A stretch of 64,000 bases of DNA, from the NCBI RefSeq assembly GCF_000247815.1, contig NC_021673.1, forward strand, positions 36,533,194 to 36,597,193. Direction: 5' to 3'. Each line of letters begins with the position of its first letter. Position 1 is the stretch's first letter. A program made the position numbers and the translations under genes. The notes under the pieces were generated by a model, which worked only from the letters and a program-made list of their open reading frames with translations, had not been told where the DNA came from and did no database searches. This document shows positions 26,301-47,700 of the stretch, piece by piece. The stretch is from Ficedula albicollis (taxonomy: Eukaryota; Chordata; Aves; Passeriformes; Muscicapidae).

Positions 26301-29199
26301 AATGGAGATTGCTGCGTAAACAGAAAATAAAAAATTATAATAGTTAGGAGAAAGTCACAATGCTTATTTATTGATTATTTCCTCTTTAAAAACATAACAG
26401 CAGAATGTATGGATTTTATGAATGTTTTTTCCCCTGTAAAAGATTGGTTTCCAGTGGGTTGCAAAATCAAAGAAAGGCATCTCTTTAGAAAAGAAAATTT
26501 CAAAGAATATTTGTTCCATGTTTTATATGTGAAAGGAAGAGAACAAAAGGCAGACACTGCAATATACAGCTTAAGTTACAGTGGGTTTTTGGTTTTCTTT
26601 AACTACCTCCTTAGCTGGAGATCAAAGCTTATTCAGTATAATTAATACATCAAAATCATCAAGACACTGCAGCACTAGTGTTTGTTTCGTCATTTCCAAA
26701 ATACTTTCCTCTGCAAGTTCAAGACAGCATCTATGCAGGCGTACAATGGATGGGACTAGTTTTCTCAGTAAACTATGTTTAGGAGAGAAGTTGACTTAAT
26801 GTAGATGGTAGAAAAGATAATCTCAGTGTTGAAATTATATTAAGAGGCTTAAAATTTTAGATTTTGGTGAAAGGGTAGTACAGCCAAAAAAACCCATTTT
26901 GTTGGTATTCATTTTTGTCATTTCAGGGCACAATCTTAGTCATGTTCTTTCTGATGGAACACTGTTTTGGAGGACCTAAAAATCAGATGAACTCAGGTTG
27001 TTCAGAAGAAATGTACTTGCTAAGTACATTGCTAAGGCAACCTAAGCCTATACCCATGAAGGCTTCCCACTAAACTTAAATGATTCCTCTTACAGTGAGT
27101 TACAGAAAGAGCTCATTATAAACAGAAGAGTAAGTAATGTTGAAAGTGCCTAGATGATAGTTACATCATAGGCCAGTAAATTCAACTGATGTCATAGAAT
27201 GAACCTAAAGAGCAAGAAGCATCAATGGCACTTGGGTGTTTCGGGGTATTTTTGAATAGTCAGAAGACTGGACCAGAGAATTGAGAGTAATTCTCCCACA
27301 CTAAAGGTGGCTTCCATCCATAACAAAGAAAAAGGACAGCAGGTGCTGGATTATGATGTAAAATAAAGATGACACTTGCTGAGCTCTGTGGATGTTCAAA
27401 ATGAAAAAAATAGGACAAATCCTGGCTGCAGCCTCTTTATCCAATTATACCATTGAAGATTAATCTATGGAAACGGCTGCAGCTGTACATAAAATGTGAC
27501 TGAATGCACAATGGCAGGCTTAGATGCTGAGCTCTTACTCATTCACCACAGAAGGTGATTCATACCCCCATTACAAAAGTGACATAACACAACACCACTC
27601 CTCAGTGTGACAGGGACAGAGTGCTGCAAGGACTCCAGGCATGCTGCAGTTACTCTCAGTGTGCAGAAACCTGTTAGGCACAACAGCACTGAACCACACA
27701 ACCAAGCTGCTCCATCACCCAGTCAAAAAGGTTAGCTACTTCTGGAGTAATGTTGTACCAAAAAGTCATCAGTCTCTTGCTTTACTTTCATAAATTTTGT
27801 CATTTTCCTTATTTTAATTCCAAGAAATCTGGGGCAGGATATCTATATTTGTAACTCTAAAATGTATTATGAGATACATTTATTATTATTGGCTTTTTAA
27901 ATGCATTACAACACCACTTGTAACAATGAGGCTAAAGCACTTGACAGTAGCTAAGGACTCATAATAATAAATAGGCCAGGCTGGTGGATTGTCATCCTGA
28001 GAGGGTAAGACAGGAATGACAACAAAGCAGCAGAAAATACAGAGGCAACAGCATTACTTTCTTATGCAATGAGCCTGTTTAATCTTCATCTATTGTTGGA
28101 ACCCTGCAAACTGAGAAGAATGCAATAATCTATGCTTCATGGTTTTTGATGCTGCCTGTACAGAAATGCTTGTGGCAGGCTGATGAACTGCAAGAGGCAT
28201 TTCACTTCCCTCTGCAATAAACGTGCTGCTGTAACTATGTTATTAAAATTATATTAAAATTCAGGCATAGGTTTTTTTCTCAGCTTAGCATTTTTCATCA
28301 AATTGCAACAATGTGAACATCGATACATGAGACAAAATACATTTTTGGTATGATCATTTTGGGTGATACAGGAGTTCATTAAAGTGACTGCACACCTGCA
28401 GCAGTTTCATGTCTTATATTAGTGTGCCAGGACTAAACAATCTATGTGTGAATCGCTGCAAATTAAATCATAGCACTTGGAGAAAAGATCGGACAGTAAC
28501 ACAAGGGACAGCAAATTCCCCTTTGTGATTTATCAGCCATCTGGTGCACTGCAAACAGCACTCATTCATGGGGGGTTCTGGTTAGTAACCACAGCAACAG
28601 GTCTGCTGAGTACTCCTAAAAGTTATGCATGTGTCAGCAGTCTTTTCTCTCCTCCCATACACATCACTGGGGACTGTGAGCAGTGGCGTGCTCCTTCCTG
28701 AGCTACAGATGTTTCTGCTGCAGCATTTTCCAGTATTCCATTTTTCAGGAGACTTAAAACTTGGAGAGTTTTGTTTTGGTTTTTTGTAATACGACTTCAA
28801 GGAGTTCTGACTCCAAAAATCTCTCTCCATGATTAAGCCATTTTCTTTATTCACAGAAGGGGTAGATAGCTGCAAGGTGGGAAGAGATCACTGATAACAG
28901 AAATATTTCTAACTAAAATAAATGCAGTGCTTTGGGGTCATGTACTTCCAAAAGAATAGGAAATGTGTTTCCTAAAATGTTTACAACTGAGTATCTCTGT
29001 CATAAAAGAGATATAAAAGGTCTTATCCACAAGGTACAACTGGAGATATTAGTTAATAGATGGGCAAAACTACAAAGCTCACACTGTATTTTAAGTTCCA
29101 TGCTGATTGCGTGTTATTCATCATGTACATATTTAAACAGAGAAATGTAAATAATAAATTATCCAGGAGTTTTTAAACTTCCTCATATTTGCTGTGGAT

Positions 29200-29750
29200 A
29201 TCAGCCAAGAAAAACTGGATGGTACAGAGAGATATTCCCCTGCTTTTCTTCTCTGCTATTCCCTGCCAGCCCAAGGACCCTGGTGTTTTCTCCAAGCCTG
29301 CCTGTAGCTTTACTGCTGTGAAGGAGTGGTGTGACAGCACCCGGCTGGTGCCACTCCAGTCTGTCCTGAGGCTCTGACACATCCCACTGACAGCTGCCTG
29401 CTCGGTAAACAAGGTGTGAAGGTCCAAAGGCAGCAGAGGTCTGGCAGAGCAGAACTGGTGCCCTAGAGACCACTCCACACAGCCCCAGCACTGCATGGAC
29501 GCAGGTTGTGGCTGTTTCAGAAGGTGCTGTGGTGAGCTGAGCTTGGCTCAGGTTGGCCGAAACAGAATCTGGTACCAAACACACAGGGAACATTGGCTGC
29601 TTCTGCTCAACACGTGCTCCCACTGCAGTTTGTGCCCGTTTGTCAGCTGCAGGATGAGCACCACATGTCAGGGAGCTTTGCTTCAGACTGTTTTGCAGAG
29701 GTGGAGTGTTGGATTACAGATGTCCAGGTGAACATGTGAAGCCCAGGTTT
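29200..29750. other. GC-richer, CpG-poor block of unknown origin
   Basis: About 550 bp noticeably richer in CAG/CTG and GGCAG-like words than its surroundings, with overlapping ORFs of 60-140 codons on both strands. I recognise no protein, splice structure or repeat family. It could be an unrecognised repeat or a conserved noncoding element. Confidence 0.25.
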
Positions 29751-31594
29751 TAACCCAGCTGCTGGCAGTGACAACAGCAGTACAGACATGATGGCACATA
29801 AGGGCTGAGATACTGGATACTGCAAAGTTAAATTCTCACCTTCTGTAAAAATGAACACCACCAGTCTTGTTTCTCTTAATTATTGTGGTCAGTATTGCTA
29901 AGAGTAAAATCCAGTAGGTCATGAAAACCTATTCTCTAAAGGTATAGCCCAACAGATTAGAGAGAGCAGAGCTAAACTCTGCTATTTACTCCCCGAGAGA
30001 GAGAACAGGCCAAGCTCACAAAAGAAATAGGTATTATCTAGTTCACTACTCAGGGAAAGTGGCAGAAGAGGAAACATAGCTGCTTTGGATACAACATGAA
30101 AGAGGACAGGATTGATTTAATACTTCCAGTCTGACTCCCAGATGAGGAATCAATTATCCTGCATCATTTAATCTCCTTATGCAGGTCATGACACGAAATA
30201 GAAATTAGAAGCATCGTGTCTAAAATGAAGAATAGCTCTTAATGGTAGTTAGCATCAGCCTCAGATATTTAGAGGAAAATATATCTAGGATTTGGGGAGC
30301 TCTGAAGAGTTTGCTCCACTGGATTTCTGCAGTCAGATCCTAATATTTAAAAAGTGGGTTCATCCTTGTTTACCCAATGGAGATGCAAAGCAGTCATAAG
30401 AAAAGAAAATTAGAAAAACAAAAAAAAAGAAGAAAAAAAAATAAAAAGAAAAATATTATCCCTTTGGACAAACTCAAGTCTACAAGGAACGTGACCTTCA
30501 GAAAATTTGCAAAAAGTTATTTACCTGTCATGTTTGAAACTATCCTCTGTCACAGCAACTTCTTCAGATAAACCAAGCTCCTACTTTTTTTTACATCATG
30601 CAACAGAAAAACCACATGGTCTCTGACCAGACCCCTAGCTAAACCAACCATTTTTGGAACAAAAATTCCCAGGAGGAAGAAATGTGATGCAGAAGGAGCC
30701 TCCATCTGAATCCCCTCCAGGCTGGAAGAGACGATAACCAAGTTTTTGTCCCTATACAGCCTCCCACTGAGATTGTCAATTATATTTCTTGTGTGAAACT
30801 GTTGACATAATCAAGCACAGGCATGAAAACAGAAGCAGTATAGCTAAAGAAAGATCCTTATTTTGTCAGAGAGTTGCTTTTCCTATGAACCAGGAGAAAA
30901 CTAGGACACAGAATGCAAGCATTACGATTAACTTTCAAGAGAAGCTAAAATTATCCAGGATTATACAAATATAAGCAGTTTTATTTCCTTTGGCCAAAAC
31001 CAATTCAGCATTGAAACAAATTAAGGGGTTTGGGGTAGTGTGTTTTGGGCTGTGTTTTGGGGGTTTTTGCAAAAGCTCTACGATGAGGCCAATGTATTTT
31101 CAAGAAGTAAACTCAACATACCTATTCTGAAAACTCTTTAACAAACCTTGGAATTGTGAATTTAAATTTTTCTTTAAAGTCCATATAAGAACTGTCCAAA
31201 GCAGTGGTTTCTAATCAAAGTCAAATCAAGAGCTAGCTTTATTACTTGCAGTCCCTGCATCAGTGACTGCCAGTGCTCTTTCTTCCAAGTAAACAGATGC
31301 CAAAGGATCTAGGGAATAAAATCTTTTGCATTTCTCACATAGATAGAACACCTTGTATTTAACAGCATAAACTCTGGGATATGGGGAACACATACAACAA
31401 AGATAATCTAAGGGCCAACATGTACAACCTTTACACCAAAGCACACAGGAAACCAACTATGTATTACTTTCATTCAAGATATCATGAAGAAGAAATAACG
31501 ACAGCAATTTGTTCATTATGTACTTAACACTGCAATTTTATGACTCTATAACATATTGTACTCACCAAAATACCAAAACACAGCCTATACTTGC

Positions 31595-32505
31595 AATGTT
31601 CCTGGCAGCACTAGGACATGCTCTACAGAGGGAAATGAACAGGCTGAGTCCAACTGAATGAGGTTCAATCCCCAAGTGCTGGGTCACATCTGCTCCAGGC
31701 AGTGCTACAGGCTGGGGCAGAGTGGCTGGAGAGCTGCTCAGCAGCAAAGGACCTGGGGGTGCTGGTCAACAGCAGCTGAACATGAGCCAGTGTGTGTCCA
31801 AGTAGCCAGAAAGGCCAATGGCATCCTGACCTAAAAAGACCTTGGGGTGCTGGTCAACAGCAGCTGAACATGAGCCAGTGTGTGTCCAAGTAGCCAGAAA
31901 GGCCAATGGCATCCTGACCTGTATCAGCAGTAGTGTGGCCAGCAGGACCAGGGCAGGGATTGTCCCCCTGCACTCAGCACTGGTGAGGCTGCAGCTCAAG
32001 TCTCTTGTTCAGTTTTGGGCCTCCCACTGGAAGACACTGAAGTGCTGGAATGCATCCAGAAAAGGTAATGAAGCTGCTCAAGGGTCTGGAGCACAAGTCT
32101 AATGAGTAGTGGCTGAGGGAACTGGGAGTATTTAGCCCAGAGAAAAGGAGGCTGAGGGAGAAAAACCTTTTCACTCTCTACAGCTGCCTGACAAGAGGCT
32201 GTAGTGAGATGAGGGTAGGTCTTTTCTCCCAAGTAACAAGGCACAGAGCAAAAGGAAACATCCCCAAGTTGTGCCGGGGAGGTATCGTTTGGATGTTAGG
32301 AAAAATTCCTTTTCTGTAAAGGGTTGTCAAGCACTGGGAAAGGTTGCCCAGGAATGGGGTGGAGGAACCACTGAAACACCTGCAAGTATTCAAAAGACAT
32401 GTAGATGTGGCACTTAGTGGACTTGGCAGTGCTGGGTGAACATTTGGATTGGATGATCTAAAGGGTTTTTTCCAACATAAATGATTCTGTAATTCTATGA
32501 CATAA
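31595..32505 (+). mobile_element. CR1 LINE 3' segment, about 0.9 kb
   Basis: Covers the end of the CR1 reverse-transcriptase ORF and the 3'UTR. Recognisable phrases include 'caggctggggcagagtggctgg', 'gacctgggggtgctggtcaac', 'ctgcactcagcactggtgaggc' and the terminal AATGATTCTGTAATTCTATG. The frame is broken by stops and an internal 88-bp duplication, so it is dead. The 5' part is missing, as is usual for truncated CR1 insertions. Confidence 0.88.
31756..31920. repeat. 88-bp tandem duplication inside the CR1 element
   Basis: A 77-bp segment starting GGGGTGCTGGTCAACAGCAG is present at 31756 and again at 31844, apparently without mismatches. A short spacer (AAAAAGACCTT) separates the copies. It arose after, or was restored since, the CR1 insertion. 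Confidence 0.95.
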
Positions 32506-33720
32506 GTTACTGAAAAGACTTAAGACCAAATAAAGTGATTGGTACTGCTTGCCTTGTCAGTTTATCTCACAAAAGAAAACTTTAAAAAAACATTTCAGAC
32601 TAAAGCACCATTCCTGAAGCTTTGCCAAAAGCTTTCTTGTGTCATTGCATTGCATATCAAGAATTTTCAAATAAAATGTGCTCTGAAGGCTGCTTCTGTA
32701 CCTACAGAAGACAGCAACTCCCACTGTAATTGTTAGGTACTGGCTGTGAATGACAGGCTGCAGTTCTAAAAAACATCACTATGTATTTTCCCAAATAACC
32801 ACAAACCAACAAGAAATGTTTGAAGAAGGCTATAAGATACAGAAGTGCTCAGTTTTGAACCCTCTCCACTTTTTCAAGCGGCATGTTTACAGATATGCAG
32901 CGAGGGTTTGTTTCTTCAGGGGAAATACACCTCACACTTCACACACAAGCCAGCCAAAATGTTCCTGAGTGCCGCTGAAGTTCCAGTATTCCTCCCCACT
33001 TTGGAGGACAGGCAGGAGACTGCCTGCCTCTGGTGTCCTGCAGGTTGCTGGCTGGCTCCTGCTGGTACTGCAGCAGTTTGCCCGGTGGATTAACAAGCAA
33101 ATGCAATAGAGATTAAAACAAGCAGTGCTATTTCTATCTAAGAAAGCCTTTCATCTTTACAGGAGGATTTTTAATGGTAGCAAATGATAATCAAGTTGAA
33201 GTGACTTCTCAAATCTGCTGCTGATTCTGCACTTTTAAAAAAACCTTTTCAGTTCAATTTCAGAATTTAACACAGCTCTCAAGAAAATTACTAAGAAAAA
33301 CTATACTCTCGTTTGGCATAAACCTATACACAACACCAAATAAGGCATCTTGGTCATGCAGATTTAACACTCTGCTGGCATTAACAAGTAACTGTATGTT
33401 CACCAAAAGTTACTTTTGTGAAATGCTTTAAAAATCCAAGTAGAAGATTATGCCTATGTATATTTCACAGCAGTCACTAACTACAAACTCCTATTTAATA
33501 CAAAATAAACAATTGGCCCTTACTGGTGTCACATATTGGCACCCCATTATTTAATCTTAACTTTTAATGTATTAGGTCAGTAACACGGGCAAATTTTATT
33601 CCATGCTTTTATGCTTTCATTCCCCAGCCAGATGTTTTGAGAACATGCTAAACACTGCAAACAATGACCTAAAACCCTCTCAGACCCAATGAAAGTCCCA
33701 GTTCTGCTCTTCCCAGCAGT

Positions 33721-33744
33721 ACACACACACACACACACACACAC
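33721..33744. repeat. (AC)12 microsatellite
   Basis: Twelve uninterrupted AC units. Confidence 0.95.
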
Positions 33745-34883
33745 AGTGACAGAGTATTTCCCCTTCGGTTGGTTGGGTACCTGCCAGTTTCCACATCTAG
33801 GCAAGACTGGCTTAAAGATCACCTTTATATCCTATTATCCTCCCTTAGCATAGGCTATAATAATTGTCTAGGTTCCCACAGTCAACAGAGAAAGACTTTG
33901 TTTGGTAAGGCAGCTATCTCAATACAAGATAAACACCACATGTGCAATGAGCTGCCCCCAGGTACCCAATGCTCTGGTGACTGTAAGGGAAATCAAGACA
34001 GCCAGCACAGAACATGCAACCAGCCTTGGCCAAGCTGAAGTCAGGCAAGCTTGAATTTTTGTAAGTGATGAGAAAAAAAATATCAATATGCAAAACCATG
34101 ATCAGTAAGAATAGCTAAACAGGTAATGATTATTCATTATTTCTTCACAATCAAAGAATAAGGGCAGGCAATGAGCCTAGAACAGAAGGGAAATATTTTT
34201 CTACACTGTTTTACTGAATTTCACAGCCATAGAAGCAAAAGTTTTATTGGGTTCAAGAAAAGCAGATAGCATCACTGAAGAAAAAGACCTCAGGTTACTG
34301 AAAACAAAATTTATGGTTGCAATTCCCTGTCACTTAGAACAAAATGTCACATGCTGGAAGAAAACCAAAACAGAACAGCCCAGGGCTGCACACCCTCATT
34401 TACAACTTTCCTTTTCCCCCAGTCATCACTATTGACAGGCATCTCTAAATGCACTCTGCAGCTGAACTCAGTTCAATGAAGCAATTCCCTAATCCTCAGT
34501 TGCAACACTAGGTGGCAGGGAAACATCTAACACACCTATGGCACTGAGAACCTTGAATGCAGAGTCTGAGTATGTGGTAGTTAAGGGTTAGTGCAATGCA
34601 GCAATCTCATACAACTGGATTTGCTTTGCATCCTTACATAACTTTGGGCATCAGTTTTCAGTTCATAGACCCATAGGTTAGTCATGTCAGAATAAATTCT
34701 GTCCCTGTGATACCTAGCCCTCTCATTTAAGAAACCACGGACAATTGCAAAATGTTTCTTCTTCTCCAAAGAGTTCTTTGAACTCCAGTTTTGTGTTTGA
34801 AATCCTAATGATCTCCACCTCTGTAAAGACACAGCACCATAACACTTACCTCACTTACTTCTATTTTTCTAAAAATTCACTTT

Positions 34884-34889
34884 TTTATT
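34884..34889 (-). terminator. FKBP14: Possible FKBP14 distal polyadenylation signal
   Basis: The minus strand reads AATAAA here, about 1.0 kb downstream of the FKBP14 stop codon. A proximal variant, ATTAAA, lies at 35661-35656, about 245 bp after the stop. Which is used cannot be told from sequence alone. Confidence 0.35.
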
Positions 34890-35902
34890 TAAAATTCTTA
34901 TCACTTGCGTGCTACTTGTGAAAAAATGCTGCAAAGGGGCAATGAAATGAGTTCTGCAACTCATGCAGCTGCAAAAGCAGACAAGCCCATGGAAATTGTT
35001 CTTCAGACCATACTGATCCTCTTGTCAGTACACTCCCTTCTGCAAAGAGGAAAAACTTGAGACTTGTAACATTCTGCTCAAGATCACCCCCCTCAAACTG
35101 TGAGAAATGTATGAGCTTTTCCGATGAATGCCAAGGCCGAGTTTCAAAACAAATGTGTGTACATTTAAAGGACACCACCACTGCACTGCAGCACAACTTG
35201 CTGCTTTCCAAATTACAGATGTCTCCTACAATGTTGCTGGCAGTAGAAGTGAAAGGCTGAAATTTAACTCCTGCCTCATTCACAAAATTTAAGAATAAAA
35301 TGCAGACAATTACTGGCATGGGTGGTAACACTCTCCCTTTAGAAGGGCAAAATCAGCACACGATAATAATTCTTTTCACTCAGCTTTGTATCAGTTTCTC
35401 AGCTGTACAGAGAGATGCTGATGCCTTCTACTACATCCTTCAAAAATCTGTAGGCAAAAAAACCCAAGGTCAGCACACTGCTTTTTAAGCAGTGACACTC
35501 AAGAAGGAAGGTAAATTAAGCCACAGACTACAATAATACATAAGGCAGCTGCTGAAAGTGAACTTGGCACACAAACAAATCACAGAAAGTCACTGAACTG
35601 GATTTTGATTTTCATAATGAAAAGCTGGAAAGTCTGTTACATTTCTGAAAAATAATTTAATACAAAATTTTAAAAACACTGATGTGCAAGTCTTCGCTAC
35701 ATAAGAGGAGGTACATTTTCACACTTCAAAATAGTTTAAAACACTTGTACATAATGAATAGAAATTCTCTTTTATATAAAAAAGTGTTTCTTTGCCAACA
35801 GCAATTGTCAATTCTGAAACACAGAATTAAGATGACACGAGAACCAGACAGTCTAAGTCACTGCTATTTGTGTCAAAAAACATTATTGCCACCCTTTTCT
35901 TT

Positions 35903-44699
<8,797 letters not shown>

Positions 44700-44739
44700 A
44701 TGGAGGGGGTCCTGTACAAGTGGACCAACTATCTGAGCG
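44700..44739 (+). CDS. PLEKHA8: PLEKHA8 coding exon 1
   Basis: Encodes [13 protein letters not shown] plus one base of Gly, then donor GTGAGT at 44740. It matches the FAPP-type PH-domain N-terminus. Confidence 0.95.
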
Positions 44740-47700
44740 GTGAGTTCCTGCCAGCGCTCAGCCTTTGCGGGACGGGCGCCGTCATCTTCCCGTACATGTA
44801 TTTCTACAAGTACATACATGTCTGTATTCACTGTGTTCGCTGCGTGCGGGTCAGCGCTGCCCCTTGACCCGCCATGCCGGGGACCAGCCCCGGTGTGCCT
44901 CATTGTCACTGCCCGGCGTTTATCCCGGCGCCAGTGCCCGTCCGGGGCGCCCCTCGCTCTCCCCGGGTCCTGGGTTGGGATTTGGGATAGTTTGGATGCT
45001 CTGGGTCACAGCTGGAACAGCGAGCTTTCCCGTTCTCCTCACACCCCCGTGGAACTTTCATTGAGGCGAGTCGGGGATTCGGGGCATTCCCAGAGCTAGG
45101 AGGAAAAGGCGCTGCCTTCAGTCCCACTTGGGGGATTCGGTTGAGAAGGCATGCAAAAAAAAATAAAAAAGAAGAAGAAGAAGGACAAGAAAAAAGGTGG
45201 AGGGGAGTTGTCCTGCTCTAGGCCCAAATTTTAATTTTTCTGGTGTTCCCGTGCCACGGAAGGGTTGGTTTTCACGGCAGGTTGGAAGCTGCCGTGTGTG
45301 GCCAGAGTTTGCTGAGGAGAGGTTAAAGGTGGTGGGGTCAGAAGCCCCCTGTGTTCCCATGGGATTCGAGTCAGATGAGGCAGAGGTGTGGGATTTGGGG
45401 GTGTGGATGGGGTCTTGCCAGGTGCAGACCTCTCTTGTGGTTTGTGGGAGCAGTTTGGAAACTTGAAGGTCAGAGTAAAAGTAAAAGTAACCACGACCAC
45501 CTTGACATTGCCAGGTGCGAGTTTTGCTCAGTGAGGTATGTGCAAGGGCTGCCGCCTTGCTTGGATTTTTTCTGAGTGGCTGGAACAGCTGCATCTCTCT
45601 GGTTAGCTGGGAAAGTGTAGGAAATCAAAATTAAACAAAGAAAAAACTGAAGCACAAGCGAGTGTTGAATGCGTGTGATAGGGATTGGGGGGGGGCAGGA
45701 GTGGTGCATGAGGCTGGATTTATTGTCGTGCTAGAAGATTGCTGTGACTTTTCCCCTTTAGGCAGTAGGTATTCTGAGATGAGAATCAAAATTTGTCAGG
45801 TCTCAGTGAACAGACAGGGACTTCTTTTTGTTGTTAATTATTTGTGAATGCTCTTGAATTATGAAGTGGCAGTAGGAGAAGCCGTGCTTGCCTTTTCATT
45901 TGAATTGCAGAACTGTGGTAGTGATATTAGTCCTTTCCCCATACTAAAAACACCTATGGTTCAGCTGATTAAAAGTTGTACATGTTTTTCTTCGCATTGC
46001 TGAGATGCTGGGATGTGTCTGGAACCCTTGTTCTTGGTTTTGTGCTATGACACCCCTGGGTATGTGTGTCTGGGAATCAATGCATGTTGTAGATAACTGA
46101 CTGGCATTTGACATTTTAGTGCCTGAGTGTGCCTGTGGTAGGATCAGCTGGGCTTCTGTTTTGATGGTAAGATGAAGACTAAGAAGTATTTTGTATTCTA
46201 AGCACATTGATAAGCACTTCACATCAAATGACCTTTCATGAAGAAGGATGACGCTTTGCAAACCTCAGTCTAAGTGAGTGCAGACTGAGGGAAACTTTTC
46301 CTTGACTATGTAAGATTTGTACTGGCTGAAAACTAGAAGAGGTTTTGCTGTCAACTGAGAGAAAATCTGTGATGGAAGATTGAAGCATCCTTCTGATTTC
46401 CTGGTTGAAACTTGACTCTTCTAGTAAGTGTGGTGGTCGAGGTCACTCTGTGCCTTTTCCTTAGGTTGTAGAGGGCCCATGGTGTGTTTGAGAACAGTAA
46501 ATTTGCTGTTCTGCAAGCTGTCTGTACATACTAGTGCTTTCTTTTGCCATAAAATGAAGACTTCCTGCCCTGAAGCCATTAAGTTATAAAATTTATGCAG
46601 AGATGCAAAAAAAAAAAAAAATTAATTCATTCTGGAATGTGGTGTTCATTGTAGCACTAACAAAGAGCTGGAGAGTGAGAGATGGGAAAGCCTCCTTTCA
46701 GGGATTAAGGGAAGTAAGAAGGTTCAACAGGTCATCCAGGGCAGTATTTCTGCCAGTATTCTGCCCCCAGTATGCTTTTCCTGTTGCTCAGGGTTGATGA
46801 ATCAGGTGCCGTATAGTGTAAATGATGCACACAACAAGTAGGGAAATTGCGTGTTATCTCTCTGTGTTGGTGTGTACCTGTGCCAATAACACAGTGCTGA
46901 TGTACCTCAGAATGAGGAGGACCCCTCACAGTCAGAGAAGACAAGACATTCAAAAAAGAACAAGCATAAAAGAACTGCTTTTCCTTCATGTTGTGAGAGA
47001 GGAGCTGATTGGAGTTTGTTGGTAATTGAGTCTTTTCTGGGAATTTGATTTCATAATGTTTTATGTCATTGCCATCATAAGAGGTCAAGTCCACATCAAC
47101 CCATTTCCTCCCAGTTCTTGGACCGAGAGCTAGATGTGTGTTGCAAATTACATAGTTATTGGCAGCAAGAACGTTTCAGAAATAGGAAACAAGTTTGGTT
47201 TTCTGTGAGCAAAGGGCAAAGAAAGCACACCATGATTGCCACCAATTGAAAGACAGATCAGTTTGCCTTACTGTTTAAACAGGTTATCTTGTTTGTAGTA
47301 AATGCACTTGTTTGCTTTATATAGATTAGAATAAATCAAATCAGTATTACCTGGTTTCTGCTTGGAGGTAAGGTTTTTCCTCTGGTGTTGATCCTGCATT
47401 CACATTGTTGTTTCTGTATTCAGGGCTCCAGTGCTACCTTGGAAATTTGTTGAGTTTAGAAAACTGAGAGTTTTAGAGGTTTTCTGTCCCCTAATGCAAT
47501 GGCCATCAGATAGTAATTTCTCAGTGTGTTACTTTTGTTTAAGTGAAGTGTACCAACTTTAAATCAGATATACATTCACAAAGTTTTAGCCTATGAAAAT
47601 CCGGTGGGATCTTGTGTTTGCAGTGTGTGTCCTTTGATTGTTCTTGTCTGTGCTTCCCCCACTAAATTGGTTAGAACCTTAAGAGAGCAGGGAACTTTGT

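Larger units (their letters stand above)
24516..34880. other. Intergenic region between SCRN1 and FKBP14
   Basis: About 10 kb with no recognisable gene. It includes a MIR-like SINE (about 26,122), a CR1 tail (31.6-32.5 kb) with an internal duplication, an AC microsatellite (33,721) and a GC-richer stretch near 29.2-29.75 kb. The remaining sequence is AT-rich and I see nothing further in it. The many short ORFs on both strands have no family resemblance. Confidence 0.6.

Noticed and set aside
27840..27990. Possible MIR or L2 3' tail with TAAAGCACTT and ATAATAATAAATA words
   Set aside because: The similarity is limited to short, low-complexity words.
31842..32244. Overlapping ORFs of 66-86 codons on both strands
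   Set aside because: They lie within a decayed CR1 tail and reflect repeat sequence.
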